DNA of 64,000 nucleotides from Sporosarcina sp. FSL K6-2383 (lineage in GTDB: Bacteria > Bacillota > Bacilli > Bacillales_A > Planococcaceae), in assembly GCF_038618305.1 (NCBI RefSeq), contig NZ_CP152017.1:3484501-3548500 (forward strand), in the 5' to 3' direction. The translations under genes and the position numbers were made by a program. Below, piece by piece: positions 35,317 to 43,228 of the stretch. Each line of letters begins with the position of its first letter. The first letter of the stretch is position 1. The notes under the pieces were generated by a model. It had not been told where the DNA came from. It saw only the letters and a program-made list of their open reading frames with translations, and did not search any database.

Positions 35317-35331
35317 TGTCACTTTTTGACA
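35317..35331. promoter_or_regulatory. Inverted repeat before yobV
   Basis: TGTCA-N5-TGACA lies 17 bp upstream of the regulator start, overlapping the region expected for its promoter; a candidate autoregulatory site. Confidence 0.45.
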
Positions 35332-35387
35332 TGATTCAATGCTATTATAAACTTAACAAATAAGAAAACAAATTATTTGTTCAACTT

Positions 35388-35515
35388 TATTCAGCAGAGG
35401 CCAACCCCAGTTGAATAAAGTTAAGGCTTCCGGCGGATGTCATAGATTTTGAAGGGAGTTAATTGAGCAAGCTCAATTCAAAATCTGGACACAATCACGC
35501 CGAGGCGTGTTTGAT
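35388..35515 (-). repeat. Palindrome-ended dispersed element, copy 2 (inverted)
   Basis: Arms AACTTTATTCA and TGAATAAAGTT, then GGCTTCCGGCGGATGTC, GATTTTGAAG, CAATTCAAAATC and CACGCCGAGGCG: the same order as copies at 9.4 and 53.5 kb read from the other strand. It fills most of the yobV-yobU spacer. Confidence 0.7.
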
Positions 35516-35536
35516 TTTAAAAGGAGGAATTTTGAA

Positions 35537-36016
35537 ATGGCAAATTATACTTTAGAAGAAAAGAACAGCTTTACTGTTTTAGGAATTGGAACAGAGCTTA
35601 AGAGTGATTACACAGACTTTGCTGGTATTAACAAGGAAAAGGCAGACTTTTGGCAAGCTGTCAATCAAGATGGAACAATTGATAAGCTAAAAACGCTCGC
35701 CAAAAATGACTATATTTTCGTTGTAAACGAAGCAGTGAATAACAAGATGATGCATTACGCGGGTGTTATGACGGAGGAAACTTTACCTGAAGCAACTAGA
35801 CTGATCCAATTTCCTGAAGGCGAATACATCGTTGTTAAAGGGGAAGCGAATACAGATGAAGAGTTGAGTAACAAGCTTACTGGTATTGCCTTTGGCCAAG
35901 TCCTGATGGAAGTAACCGATGTATCCTATGTCGGTGGTCCAAATGCAGCGGTTGTGATGGGACAAGAAGACGGCAAAGTTTATGGTGAAATGTGGATCCC
36001 TGTTGTAAGAAATTAA
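35537..36016 (+). CDS. yobU: YobU-like GyrI-type effector-binding protein
   Basis: A 159-residue stand-alone GyrI-like/AraC-effector-binding domain with no DNA-binding part: FTVLGIGTELKSDY at the start, HYAGVMTEE and the strand GEYIVVKGEA. Such proteins bind hydrophobic drugs and sometimes hydrolyse them. ATG at 35537 with AAGGAGG upstream; 10 earlier in-frame codons lie in the repeat element. Divergent from the YobV-like regulator. Confidence 0.82.
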   Translation: MANYTLEEKNSFTVLGIGTELKSDYTDFAGINKEKADFWQAVNQDGTIDKLKTLAKNDYIFVVNEAVNNKMMHYAGVMTEETLPEATRLIQFPEGEYIVVKGEANTDEELSNKLTGIAFGQVLMEVTDVSYVGGPNAAVVMGQEDGKVYGEMWIPVVRN

Positions 36017-36077
36017 AGAGCTAAAAGGCGGGTTGGAAATTCTCCTATATAGGTGGATTTCAATAATACGACTACCC

Positions 36078-36314
36078 GTTGATTTCCGTTCCGAGCGGAC
36101 GCTTTCCGCGGGCACGGCTTCAGCCAATCGAACAGCGAAGGGTTCGATTTGCCTTAATTTCTACGTCTTTTTGTAGAAATTAAGGCATCTTCCCCGTTGC
36201 TCCCAAACGCTTCACTTTTCGGTCGCAAAACCGTTATTCATGACGGCTCTTCCTGCGGGGTCTTCAGCTCGCGCTGTTCCCGCAGGAGTCGCCGCTCCGC
36301 ACTCCAATCAACTG
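36078..36314. repeat. GC-rich intergenic element widespread in Bacillales
   Basis: A 237-bp stretch starting GTTGATTTCCGTTCC and ending with AATCAACTG, so its ends are inverted (GTTGATT/AATCAAC). Inside are GCGGACGCTTTCCGCGGGC, CTTCCTGCGGGGTCTTCAGC and CCCGCAGGAGTCGCCGC, which I recognise from the intergenic DNA of many Bacillus and Sporosarcina genomes. A perfect TTAATTTCTAC hairpin is in the middle. GC content is clearly above that of the surroundings. It takes up most of the non-coding stretch 36017-36447. Confidence 0.75.
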
Positions 36315-36373
36315 AATAATATAGGGACTATAAGTTCAACTTATATACCTAGATGGCTCTTTTAAATCAACAT

Positions 36374-36425
36374 CATAAAACAGATCACAGATGGTTTCTG
36401 TTGCCAACAAGTGATCTGTTTTATG
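36374..36425. terminator. Perfect 15-bp hairpin upstream of the flavoreductase gene
   Basis: CATAAAACAGATCAC pairs with GTGATCTGTTTTATG around a 22-base loop that can fold itself (TTTCTGTTG). It ends 22 bp before a start codon, so it may end the yobU transcript or regulate the next gene. Confidence 0.5.
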
Positions 36426-36447
36426 CTTTAAAAAAGGAGATGGTGAA

Positions 36448-37158
36448 ATGAGTTTTTTTCGAGATACATTATCCATATTCAAAAAGAGAGATTTAATATT
36501 TTTGGAAAGCTACAAAGAATCAGAAGGTGTGTATACCTTCCTATTTCAAAAAGAGAAAGATGTAACCTGGAAAGCAGGGCAACATGGTTTGTTTAGCATT
36601 ACTCATAAAAAAGTGAAAAATTCTACAAAACCATTTACTATAGCATCGTCAACCGTGGAGAATGTTGTTCGAATAACAACCCGTATTGGTGATAACCCAA
36701 GTGACTTTAAGAAAGCAATGTTGGAATTGAAACAGGACATGACAATCAGAATGGCTGGACCAGTAGGAGGTTTTTATTTAGAAGATAATAATAATCCTTC
36801 TCTCCTAATAGCCGGCGGAGTTGGAATTACACCCTTTCGAGCTATATTGAAACAAGTAGAGGCAGATTGGAATACAAACGAGAAACAAATTAATCTACTT
36901 TATATGGATAGTGGAAATTCATATTTATTTAAAGACGAGCTTGATCGTATTGCTAGGAAATCATCTATAAATATTACTTACCTTGATTCAAGAGACGACT
37001 TACATGAAGAAGTGGATAAATTTATCAGCCTATATAAGGACAATGCTAATTACTTTATTGCAGGATCAAAATCAATGGTCAATTCTATGTCTACTTATTT
37101 GCAAGGCAAAAAGATTTCAAAACGCAATATCAAAAAGGATTCCTTTTTTGGCTATTAA
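36448..37158 (+). CDS. Ferredoxin-reductase-like FAD/NAD-binding protein
   Basis: A 236-residue protein of the ferredoxin-NADP reductase fold. The flavin motif is KPFTIASS (RxYS-like; Lys replaces Arg), the nucleotide motif IAGGVGITPFRAIL, and the C-terminal NAD part holds NYFIAGSKSMVNSM. No iron-sulfur domain is attached, so it needs a partner. AAAAGGAG 7 bases before the ATG. It is a distant paralogue of the protein at 39512. Substrate unknown. Confidence 0.83.
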   Translation: MSFFRDTLSIFKKRDLIFLESYKESEGVYTFLFQKEKDVTWKAGQHGLFSITHKKVKNSTKPFTIASSTVENVVRITTRIGDNPSDFKKAMLELKQDMTIRMAGPVGGFYLEDNNNPSLLIAGGVGITPFRAILKQVEADWNTNEKQINLLYMDSGNSYLFKDELDRIARKSSINITYLDSRDDLHEEVDKFISLYKDNANYFIAGSKSMVNSMSTYLQGKKISKRNIKKDSFFGY

Positions 37159-37168
37159 TGAATAACTC

Positions 37169-37537
37169 TTATTCATTGGACAGATTGTCAGTCGACTGTA
37201 CAGCTAGCTCCAACGCTTTAATTCTCCTATCTAAAAGCGTTCTTTGGGGGCTACTCCCTGCCTTTAACTTAGCATAACTGTTCTCAATCGAAGGAAGTAA
37301 ACCAGTAAGAATATTGCGAGCTTCCTTTAAGTCTTCCTGGGTGTAGTGATGGGGTCTTTGATTCCAAAAGTATTCTAGCATGGCTAAGCCTACATAACTA
37401 GCCTGGAGTCGTTTTTTTACTAGAGTAGTATTGGCACCTTTCTGAGTCATCGTAGCCAATGTATTCTCGAGCTTGCCGATTGTCGATTGAAAGGACTTTA
37501 TTGATTCCAATTTATCAACATTTGATACGTTTTCCAT
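37169..37537 (-). CDS. Hypothetical protein, helical
   Basis: A 122-residue predicted cytoplasmic protein, mostly helical, that I do not recognise. It reads KLENTLATMTQKGANTTLVKKRL, then YVGLAMLEYFWNQRPHHYTQEDL and a C-terminal helix with Lys/Arg. AAGGGAGG lies 11 bases before the ATG. It is convergent with the flavoreductase gene, ending 10 bp from it, and has no close partner. Coding is supported by ribosome site, length and normal composition. Confidence 0.65.
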   Translation of the reverse strand: MENVSNVDKLESIKSFQSTIGKLENTLATMTQKGANTTLVKKRLQASYVGLAMLEYFWNQRPHHYTQEDLKEARNILTGLLPSIENSYAKLKAGSSPQRTLLDRRIKALELAVQSTDNLSNE

Positions 37538-37572
37538 ACGGATACTGACCTCCCTTGGTTCCTGCGATTTAA

Positions 37573-37603
37573 TTAGGGTGTCGGTTTATGACTGACACCC
37601 TAA
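37573..37603 (-). terminator. Hairpin after the hydrolase gene
   Basis: TTAGGGTGTC and GACACCCTAA pair around an 11-base loop 33 bp past the stop. The T-run is poor; termination may be partial. Confidence 0.5.
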
Positions 37604-37635
37604 ACTATTTCAGATGCTTTGTGAGTTTTCTACAT

Positions 37636-38691
37636 CTATTTTAAGTCTTCCAAAAAACTAATCAGAATCTCCGTAAATTCCTTTGGTTTATCGTAATGAA
37701 TATCATGCCCAGGAGTATCAATGTCTGTTCTGATTCCTTGTTCTACTAATTCTACTACTCGATCCGCGTCCTCATCTGATAACGCCGCTACCAATAAGTC
37801 ATCGTCATAAGTAGTTTTCGCTTTTAAAAACACAGTTGGACTCTTAATTTCCGACAACACTTCTTCCTGCTTATAATCTTCAAACCATGAATGATCGTAA
37901 AATGTCTCCCCAAATTTACGGTCATATGCATAAGTTTCAGCTTCAAACATCCTATTGATTTGTGGAGGTAAATAAAATAAATGTACTGGCTCATTTGGAT
38001 GTTTTTCATGATAGCTAACCGCATCTTTCGAAAATCTTTTCCAAAGAAAATCCCCAAATAATTTCTTCCAGTAGCTGCGCTCTAATGAATAAGTAAAATA
38101 ATCTTTCACTTCATTTTGATTTTTGAAGTCTTGATACATTTGAAAACCGTAAACCCAAACATATGTATTTTCCCGTCTATCTAGTTCCGTTGAAAAGAAT
38201 GGTGAATCTTCAATCACTGTGCCAAGCACGAGTTCAGGATAATATGCCGCCATCCATGCTGCAATCATCCCCCCGGACGAATGACCAGATAGTACTGTTC
38301 TTTCACCAATCTCTATCTCAATAAATTCAGCAAAATCCCGCGCCATTGCTTTAGCTGTATATTTTTTTGGATTCCAATCAGACTCTCCATGTCCATGACA
38401 ATCCACCGCATACACATGATAGTGCTTGGATAGTTCAGGCAACACTTTGGCATAATCCTTCCAATTCATACCTTGCCCATGAATTAATAGCAATGCTGTT
38501 TTTCCATTCCTCGGACCTTCACCGTAGTTTAATACTGTGCCATCCTTTAATTTTATTTGTTTTTCAGTAAATCCTGCATTGTACATTTTCTTCAACGGCT
38601 TTTTCATATAGGTCATGTTCGTATACAAATAGGATCCCACTAGTAGCACTATGACTAGCAATACTAATCCAATAATAATCATTTTCTTCAT
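37636..38691 (-). CDS. Membrane-anchored alpha/beta hydrolase
   Basis: A 351-residue protein with an N-terminal helix (IIIGLVLLVIVLLVGSYLY), then an alpha/beta hydrolase domain: oxyanion loop LLIHGQGMNW (about 68), VDCHGHGESD, nucleophile elbow SGHSSGG with Ser138, and a late acid/His region (DTPGHDIHYDKP). The helix probably anchors the enzyme with the domain outside. ATG at 38691 follows GGGGAGG closely (3 bases); the codon after next is also ATG-containing. Substrate unknown. Confidence 0.85.
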   Translation of the reverse strand: MKKMIIIGLVLLVIVLLVGSYLYTNMTYMKKPLKKMYNAGFTEKQIKLKDGTVLNYGEGPRNGKTALLLIHGQGMNWKDYAKVLPELSKHYHVYAVDCHGHGESDWNPKKYTAKAMARDFAEFIEIEIGERTVLSGHSSGGMIAAWMAAYYPELVLGTVIEDSPFFSTELDRRENTYVWVYGFQMYQDFKNQNEVKDYFTYSLERSYWKKLFGDFLWKRFSKDAVSYHEKHPNEPVHLFYLPPQINRMFEAETYAYDRKFGETFYDHSWFEDYKQEEVLSEIKSPTVFLKAKTTYDDDLLVAALSDEDADRVVELVEQGIRTDIDTPGHDIHYDKPKEFTEILISFLEDLK

Positions 38692-38708
38692 ACTCCTCCC
38701 CTTTAAAG

Positions 38709-38823
38709 GATGTGCTGAATACAAGCAGAAACATCCGCCGGCCGACAATAACGCCACGTCCTGTACGTCGGAGGCTTAACTTGAATCAGCAGGGAGTTTA
38801 AACTCCCTGCTGATTCAAGTTAA
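38709..38823 (+). repeat. Palindrome-ended dispersed element, copy 3, with perfect 48-bp palindrome
   Basis: Contains ACATCCGCCGG and CGGAGGCTTAAC, then a perfect palindrome from 38776 to 38823 (24 bp each side, centre GTTTAAAC; outer part TTAACTTGAATCAGCA). It lacks the GCCTCGGCG part of copies 1, 2 and 4. It lies just upstream of the hydrolase gene. Confidence 0.8.
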
Positions 38824-38861
38824 ATAGTTTAAACCCTAATTTCAATATTTGATTTCGCTTC

Positions 38862-39092
38862 TCATTCCTTATCGGTTTCTTTTATAGACTTTGAATTTAA
38901 AATAGCATCAGCAAATTCAAAGAATAATTCTTGTTTAACCAATGCTATACCTTGTTTTTCGTCACCTAACATTAATAGAGAGTCTCCAGGCTGAATATTA
39001 AATATGTCTCTTGCCTCTTTTGGAATGACAATCTGTCCTTTTGTCCCTACTTTCACAGTACCAAAAATGTGTTTTCCATCTGGATGTGCCAC
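38862..39092 (-). CDS. AbrB/SpoVT/MazE-type DNA-binding protein
   Basis: A 76-residue swapped-hairpin transcription factor. The core is GTVKVGTKGQIVIPKEARDIFNIQPGDSLLMLGD (residues 11-44), complete. Such small AbrB-like proteins often sit beside an ABC transporter they control, but none is next to it here. GTG start with GGGTGG 7 bases upstream; the next 420 bp upstream contain no other gene on this strand. Confidence 0.85.
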   Translation of the reverse strand: MAHPDGKHIFGTVKVGTKGQIVIPKEARDIFNIQPGDSLLMLGDEKQGIALVKQELFFEFADAILNSKSIKETDKE

Positions 39093-39259
39093 TATAAATC
39101 CACCCTTTCTTCATTAGGTTATAACATTTCATACAAGTATTACTTTTCATACCAACTATATAATTATCCCAGTGATAGTTCAAGGGATAACAACTTTTGA
39201 ACAAATGAAAAAGGACTGAACTTCTATTGAATCCAGCATAATTTGGCATTGATATTTAT

Positions 39260-39275
39260 TGAAACGAACGTTTCA
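39260..39275. promoter_or_regulatory. Perfect palindrome TGAAACGAACGTTTCA-type, possible operator
   Basis: TGAAACG-AA-CGTTTCA forms a 7-bp inverted repeat (the AA centre breaks strict symmetry) of the size and style bound by TetR-family repressors. No TetR gene is in the window, so this is a site without a known protein. Confidence 0.35.
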
Positions 39276-39440
39276 GTTGATGTTGAATACTATATTAGAT
39301 TCTGATTATGCGCAGCTTGCTCGTGTGTGTTGTGTGATGCCAGTCACGCAAGCCTTCCTGTTAATTTGAACAAACCAAGAATGTAACAACTTTCACGTTT
39401 GTATGAGCGTCTGCGATTCCAAGTACTAGCAAACTATTTA

Positions 39441-39459
39441 ATTGATAATCATTATCAAT
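39441..39459. promoter_or_regulatory. Fur box
   Basis: ATTGATAATCATTATCAAT is a perfect 9-1-9 inverted repeat and contains the exact 7-1-7 Bacillus Fur core TGATAATNATTATCA. It lies 52 bp before the start of the next gene, in promoter position, so that gene should be repressed when iron is plentiful. Confidence 0.92.
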
Positions 39460-39511
39460 TATTATATAGTAGATAGTGAGGGGAAATATAATTATGTAAG
39501 GGGAGAGTACG

Positions 39512-40210
39512 ATGCAAATATACTGGACTAAAATAAATAAAATTATTGACGAAACTCCTGAAGTGAAAACATACTTGCTCGACCGTCCTGAAGACTTTTC
39601 ATGGGAGGAAGGTTCACACACCCACTTCGCACTGAAAGGTTTTAATGCTGGCGAGAAACCGAACCGCGGCTTAATTCGCCACATGTCGATCTCCACTCTA
39701 CCCCATGAGAATTCAATTGGTATTACAACACGTATCAAAGAACATTGCTCCGAGTTTAAAGCAACCTTAAGAAATCTTGAAGTCGGCAATGAAGTTGCGA
39801 TATTTAAAACGCATTCGAACATACCACTTAAAAGAGAAGACAAAAATGTTTATCTACTGTCATCAGGCGTTGGCCTGGCAACTTTCAGACCACTTGTACT
39901 AGATTACTTCGAACGTGCGGAAAACGTTAATAAAGTTCATTCCTTGAACATCGACTCGTCAAAGGATTTCCTATTCACTACTATTTTTGAATCCGCACCT
40001 GATAAGAAGTTCGTATCACAGTTCGTCGATAATCGGAAAGATTACTATAATGAAGTGAAAAATCTAGTTGCTGATAAAGATGGACTATTCTATATCGTTG
40101 GCAGTGATGAATTCCTAATGGAGAACATTGAATTACTACGTGCACAAGGGATCAAGCCAGAACAAATCATGCTCGATAAACGTCAACAGCAATTGGCTGA
40201 TTTTTTATGA
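39512..40210 (+). CDS. Fur-regulated ferredoxin-reductase-like flavoprotein (possible ferric reductase)
   Basis: A 232-residue FNR-fold protein: flavin motif RHMSIST (about 55-61), nucleotide motif SSGVGLATFRPL (about 117), and a C-terminal FYIVGSDEFLMENIELL. The Fur box in its promoter points to iron metabolism, for example release of iron from siderophores or haem breakdown, or electron supply to such an enzyme. No siderophore genes are in the window. AAGGGGAG 6 bases before ATG. It is followed by a strong terminator. Confidence 0.85.
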   Translation: MQIYWTKINKIIDETPEVKTYLLDRPEDFSWEEGSHTHFALKGFNAGEKPNRGLIRHMSISTLPHENSIGITTRIKEHCSEFKATLRNLEVGNEVAIFKTHSNIPLKREDKNVYLLSSGVGLATFRPLVLDYFERAENVNKVHSLNIDSSKDFLFTTIFESAPDKKFVSQFVDNRKDYYNEVKNLVADKDGLFYIVGSDEFLMENIELLRAQGIKPEQIMLDKRQQQLADFL

Positions 40211-40214
40211 TTTA

Positions 40215-40250
40215 AAAAACGGGAAAAGGTGAATCCTTTCCCGTTTTTCT
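40215..40250 (+). terminator. Terminator of the Fur-regulated gene
   Basis: AAAACGGGAAAAGG and CCTTTCCCGTTTT around TGAAT, followed by TTTCTT; starts 5 bp after the stop. Confidence 0.88.
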
Positions 40251-40260
40251 TATCCACACA

Positions 40261-40297
40261 TCAAATCTCCAACCAAGCCACACACTCCGCATACGTG
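40261..40297 (-). pseudogene. Relic of an rlmCD 3' end (outer copy)
   Basis: Read on the minus strand it encodes ECVAWLEI followed by stop, identical to the last eight residues of the RlmCD protein encoded at 45854. The nucleotide run AAATCTCCAACCAAGC is identical and CACACTCC follows in both. Homology fades after about 30 bp. No gene is attached. Confidence 0.65.
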
Positions 40298-40360
40298 GAG
40301 TACTTACGGCAGACAAATGAATGAAGGGTGTCCAAAACAATCAATTCAATGGGTACTTTT

Positions 40361-41275
40361 TTACTCCTTGTATACGTCCTGCAACTTCGCTAGATCAAGT
40401 TTTTTCATTTGAAGAACTGCTTTATTCACACGGGCAATCTGTTCTGATGTACCGCTGCTCAACATCTTGTCCATTTCTCTCGGTACAATCTGCCAGGACA
40501 CCCCATACTGGTCTTTCAACCAGCCGCATTGCTCTGCTTCAGGATGGGCAGACAGCTTATCCCAGTAGTCATCAATCTCTTCTTGGGTGTCACAATAAAC
40601 CATAAATGAGATGGCCTCATTGAAACCGAATGGATGATTTTCCGCACTGTCCATTGCAGCCAACCACTGATTCTCAAGCATGAAATCAGCAAACATAGTT
40701 GTTCCTTCTTTGTTAGGTTCCATGCCTTGAGGATAGTGAGCAATATGACCTTGCTTTGCATCCGCAAATACAGATACATAAAAATGAAGCGCCTCTTCGG
40801 CTTTCCCGCATTTATCCCCAACAAATAGTAACGAAGGCACAATGGCTGGCCGCTCCTCACCTTCCGGATTGGTAAGGATTAATTGCCAAGACAAACCATA
40901 TCTATCTTGAATCCAGCCATACTTCTCACTAAACGGATACTGATCAAGTGGCATAAGCACGGTTCCACCTTCAGACAATCTATTCCAAACCTCCACTATC
41001 ATTTTACTCGCGTCCTTCTCTCGTGATGGATCAAAATTAACGAAAAAAGACACAGATGGATTGAATTCGAAATAAGGTCCTCCATTAATGGCCATAAACT
41101 TCTGTCCCCACAACTCAAAAGAGACCAAATCCGCGTCACCTGATGGTGTGTCATGAAGTGTTGTTACATTTGTAATTTGGGAGTCCGGGAAAATGGAGGC
41201 GTAATACTCCGCCGCTTCCCGCGCTTCCTTGTCATACCATAAATGTGGCACAATATTTTGGATAGTTCCGGTCAT
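40361..41275 (-). CDS. VOC-superfamily (PhnB-like) two-domain protein
   Basis: A 304-residue protein made of two PhnB/3-demethylubiquinone-methyltransferase-like VOC domains, each with IPHLWYDKEAREAAEYYASIF-like or FVGDKCGKAEEALHFYVSVF-like beginnings and a closing YGWIQDRYGLSWQL / CGWLKDQYGVSWQI. Family members do not act as methyltransferases; they resemble glyoxalase-type metalloenzymes and resistance proteins. ATG at 41275. It runs in the same direction as the AHSA1-type gene 41 bp upstream and is probably cotranscribed with it; both families often co-occur. Confidence 0.85.
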   Translation of the reverse strand: MTGTIQNIVPHLWYDKEAREAAEYYASIFPDSQITNVTTLHDTPSGDADLVSFELWGQKFMAINGGPYFEFNPSVSFFVNFDPSREKDASKMIVEVWNRLSEGGTVLMPLDQYPFSEKYGWIQDRYGLSWQLILTNPEGEERPAIVPSLLFVGDKCGKAEEALHFYVSVFADAKQGHIAHYPQGMEPNKEGTTMFADFMLENQWLAAMDSAENHPFGFNEAISFMVYCDTQEEIDDYWDKLSAHPEAEQCGWLKDQYGVSWQIVPREMDKMLSSGTSEQIARVNKAVLQMKKLDLAKLQDVYKE

Positions 41276-41316
41276 CTGTACCCCTCCTATTTGACTTCAC
41301 TGTTTTTATCCTAGTT

Positions 41317-41805
41317 TCAATTCTTTGATAAATAATCTTCTAAATGATTAAAGGTGCCCGTGAATCCTCCTTGAATCATATCTTGTGATTCTACAAAGGT
41401 TTTAAGCTCCTCATCGGTTGCCGATACGGGAGTCTGAATCATCGTAAGGGTTGTTTTTCCATCATGTTCTAGGAACGTAAATGTATTCTGCACTTTCAGA
41501 GGCCAAGTATTGTGAATTGGTGCGCGCACGACATTGCCTTCTTCATCGGAAAAGAATTGCGTATACACAAATTTTTCTGGAACACTAATTTCATCATAAA
41601 TGAATTTCACCCACATCATATCGCCATCAGGGGACTTCTGGCTGTAGTGGAAGACGCCGCTCTGATCGAACTCAAACGTAGAAATAGTAAAATCCCATCC
41701 TTTTGGTCCCCACCAATTTTTCAGATGTTCAGCATGGCTAAATGCCTTAAAAACAATCTCCCGAGGAGCATTGAGTGTGTGGGTAATTTCAATTTTAGTA
41801 GACAT
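41317..41805 (-). CDS. SRPBCC/AHSA1 (Aha1-like) family protein
   Basis: A 162-residue START-like protein with the Aha1/YndB pattern: ITHTLNAPREIVFKAFSHAEHLKNWWGPKGW at the start, DGDMMWVKFIYDEI, and the closing GGFTGTFNHLEDYL. Such proteins bind hydrophobic ligands. GGAGGAG lies 5 bases before ATG. First gene of a probable two-gene operon. Confidence 0.87.
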   Translation of the reverse strand: MSTKIEITHTLNAPREIVFKAFSHAEHLKNWWGPKGWDFTISTFEFDQSGVFHYSQKSPDGDMMWVKFIYDEISVPEKFVYTQFFSDEEGNVVRAPIHNTWPLKVQNTFTFLEHDGKTTLTMIQTPVSATDEELKTFVESQDMIQGGFTGTFNHLEDYLSKN

Positions 41806-42054
41806 AATTTCTCCTCCAATAATATATTATTATCTAACGTTTCGGAATTCTACAGGTGCCTTGCATCTGTTATTATTTTAGTCTTTTTTTAAATATGAAA
41901 GCAATAATTCCTCTAACCACTTCGGTACATAATCTACCTTTTTCTAAAATTAGGGTGTCACTGGCACCGAGAAATTTAGTTTACTAACTAGCTGCTATAA
42001 CGCATTGTTTCCTTTATTTTTTGCATCAAGCCCTAATGAATTTTTCAGAGGTAA

Positions 42055-42723
42055 CTAATTATTATGACGTTTGTTAACTTCAATTGTAATGAACTCAGGC
42101 AAATAGCTGGGAGTACATCCTTTTGATACTATTTCATCTTTGTAAAGACCCGTTTTCTCACCAATTTTAATACAACGTGCGCGATTCTTTTCATCATAAA
42201 CACCTATCCAGCCTGCGGTGAAATTCATAGCCCATTGAACTTCCGGTTCTTCCTGCGTAATATTAGCTTCTAATGCAGATAGCAAGTATGCGGTGTTATC
42301 AGGCGGTATTTGTCCAGTCCATCTCAATCGCCCTTGATAATACCAGAAAGCTCGCCTTTGAAGAGCAGAAGGACTATTTTCCCATGACTCCATTAATGCA
42401 ATGTTCTTCTTGTCTTTGGTGAGCTGATTAGCCATTAACCAATCCATTAAGTTATTTCGCTCATCAAAAGTGTGAGTCCGCATATCCTTATCAAGCTTAT
42501 TTAGCAAATCTTGTGAAAGAAGTTTTTTGTCCATAATTAAGATTGCTAATAGTCTGGGCAAAAACTCTTCGGTTGACCAAAGTTCCATAGCTAGTTCGTG
42601 ATCTTTTTTAATGTCCTTCGCGATTTTTCGTAAGTCGCCTAGCTTAGTTTTACTATTGATCTGAGAGAGAATGTTTTCTGCTTTTGAAGAGCGTTTTATT
42701 TCTGTACCTTTATTTTCATTCAT
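42055..42723 (-). CDS. DNA alkylation repair (AlkD-like) protein
   Basis: A 222-residue all-helical protein of the AlkD/AlkC HEAT-like family: LGDLRKIAKDIKKDHELAMELW, LMDWLMANQLTKDKKNIALMESW and RAFWYYQGRLRWTG. Well-studied members excise alkylated purines by capturing positively charged bases; family members lacking the key residues are known, and I cannot confirm activity. AAGGAG 9 bases before ATG. Single gene in the accessory stretch. Confidence 0.82.
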   Translation of the reverse strand: MNENKGTEIKRSSKAENILSQINSKTKLGDLRKIAKDIKKDHELAMELWSTEEFLPRLLAILIMDKKLLSQDLLNKLDKDMRTHTFDERNNLMDWLMANQLTKDKKNIALMESWENSPSALQRRAFWYYQGRLRWTGQIPPDNTAYLLSALEANITQEEPEVQWAMNFTAGWIGVYDEKNRARCIKIGEKTGLYKDEIVSKGCTPSYLPEFITIEVNKRHNN

Positions 42724-42869
42724 TTTATACAGCTCCTTTATTAAAGCACTGTTTCATAATATGTCCTTGACCGAATAAATCAAGAACTTAATTTCGTTAT
42801 CAATTAAATGTTTGATTGGGTGACTAAGAACTCTAAAGGGGCACTCACACAATCGGAACATCCCTTGTA

Positions 42870-43028
42870 CTATTCCTTTTTTAAAGCTGGTAAAACCATT
42901 TCCAAATACTCCTGCCAATAATCATTATCGCCCTCCATATCATGAATCCAATAATACATTAACAGTATTTCAAATTCCTGCTTTTTTCCTTCGGGAAATA
43001 TTCCTCTATACTTAGCATCCCTATTCAA
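42870..43028 (-). pseudogene. Remnant reading frame of unknown family
   Basis: A 52-codon open stretch ends with MVLPALKKE and a stop and contains IFPEGKKQEFEILLMYYW followed by IHDMEGDNDYWQEYLE. It looks like the C-terminal end of a normal protein. Upstream the frame is closed by a stop 17 codons earlier, and no good start or ribosome site is present. I do not recognise the family; probably a truncated gene. Confidence 0.5.
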
Positions 43029-43144
43029 GCACCGCCTGTCATGTTTGTTTCAACTTTCATAATTGAACGAGTGCCTGTCATCCGAAATCAACTCTTTCTA
43101 CTCATTATAGCCATTTAAATGATGATTTGTATAAACTGCTCTAT

Positions 43145-43183
43145 AAAAAAGGTGAAGAATCAAGTCAAAATCGATTCTTCACC
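43145..43183 (-). terminator. Terminator of the sigma/anti-sigma operon, copy of the rlmCD terminator
   Basis: GGTGAAGAATC/GATTCTTCACC stem followed by TTTTTT on the minus strand. The sequence is nearly identical to the terminator at 45804 after rlmCD. Confidence 0.88.
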
Positions 43184-43194
43184 GGCTATTCAAT

Positions 43195-43225
43195 ACGTTA
43201 TTTTAAATTTCCACACACTCCACAG
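43195..43225 (-). pseudogene. Relic of an rlmCD 3' end (inner copy)
   Basis: TATTTTAAATTTCCACACACTCCACA aligns with TATTTTAAATCTCCAACCAAGCGACACACTCCACA in outline at 45850, with a nine-base deletion. Together with the shared terminator the match spans about 80 bp. Confidence 0.6.
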
Positions 43226-43228
43226 CTA

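Larger units (their letters stand above)
39093..39511. other. Non-coding stretch with regulatory sites
   Basis: No convincing gene. It holds the promoter region of the AbrB-like gene, an isolated perfect palindrome (39260) and a Fur box (39441). The middle part, about 39300-39430, shows nothing recognisable. Confidence 0.5.
42724..43228. other. Non-coding stretch with gene relics
   Basis: Contains a 52-codon remnant (42870), a terminator, and a degenerate rlmCD 3' end (43195). The remaining 42724-42860 shows no feature. A GTGCCTGTCAT motif at about 43070 recurs as GTGCCTGTCACC at about 44893. Confidence 0.5.

Noticed and set aside
39361..39843. Minus-strand frame of 160 codons
   Set aside because: Covers the Fur box and runs antisense to the flavoreductase gene; composition unlike protein.
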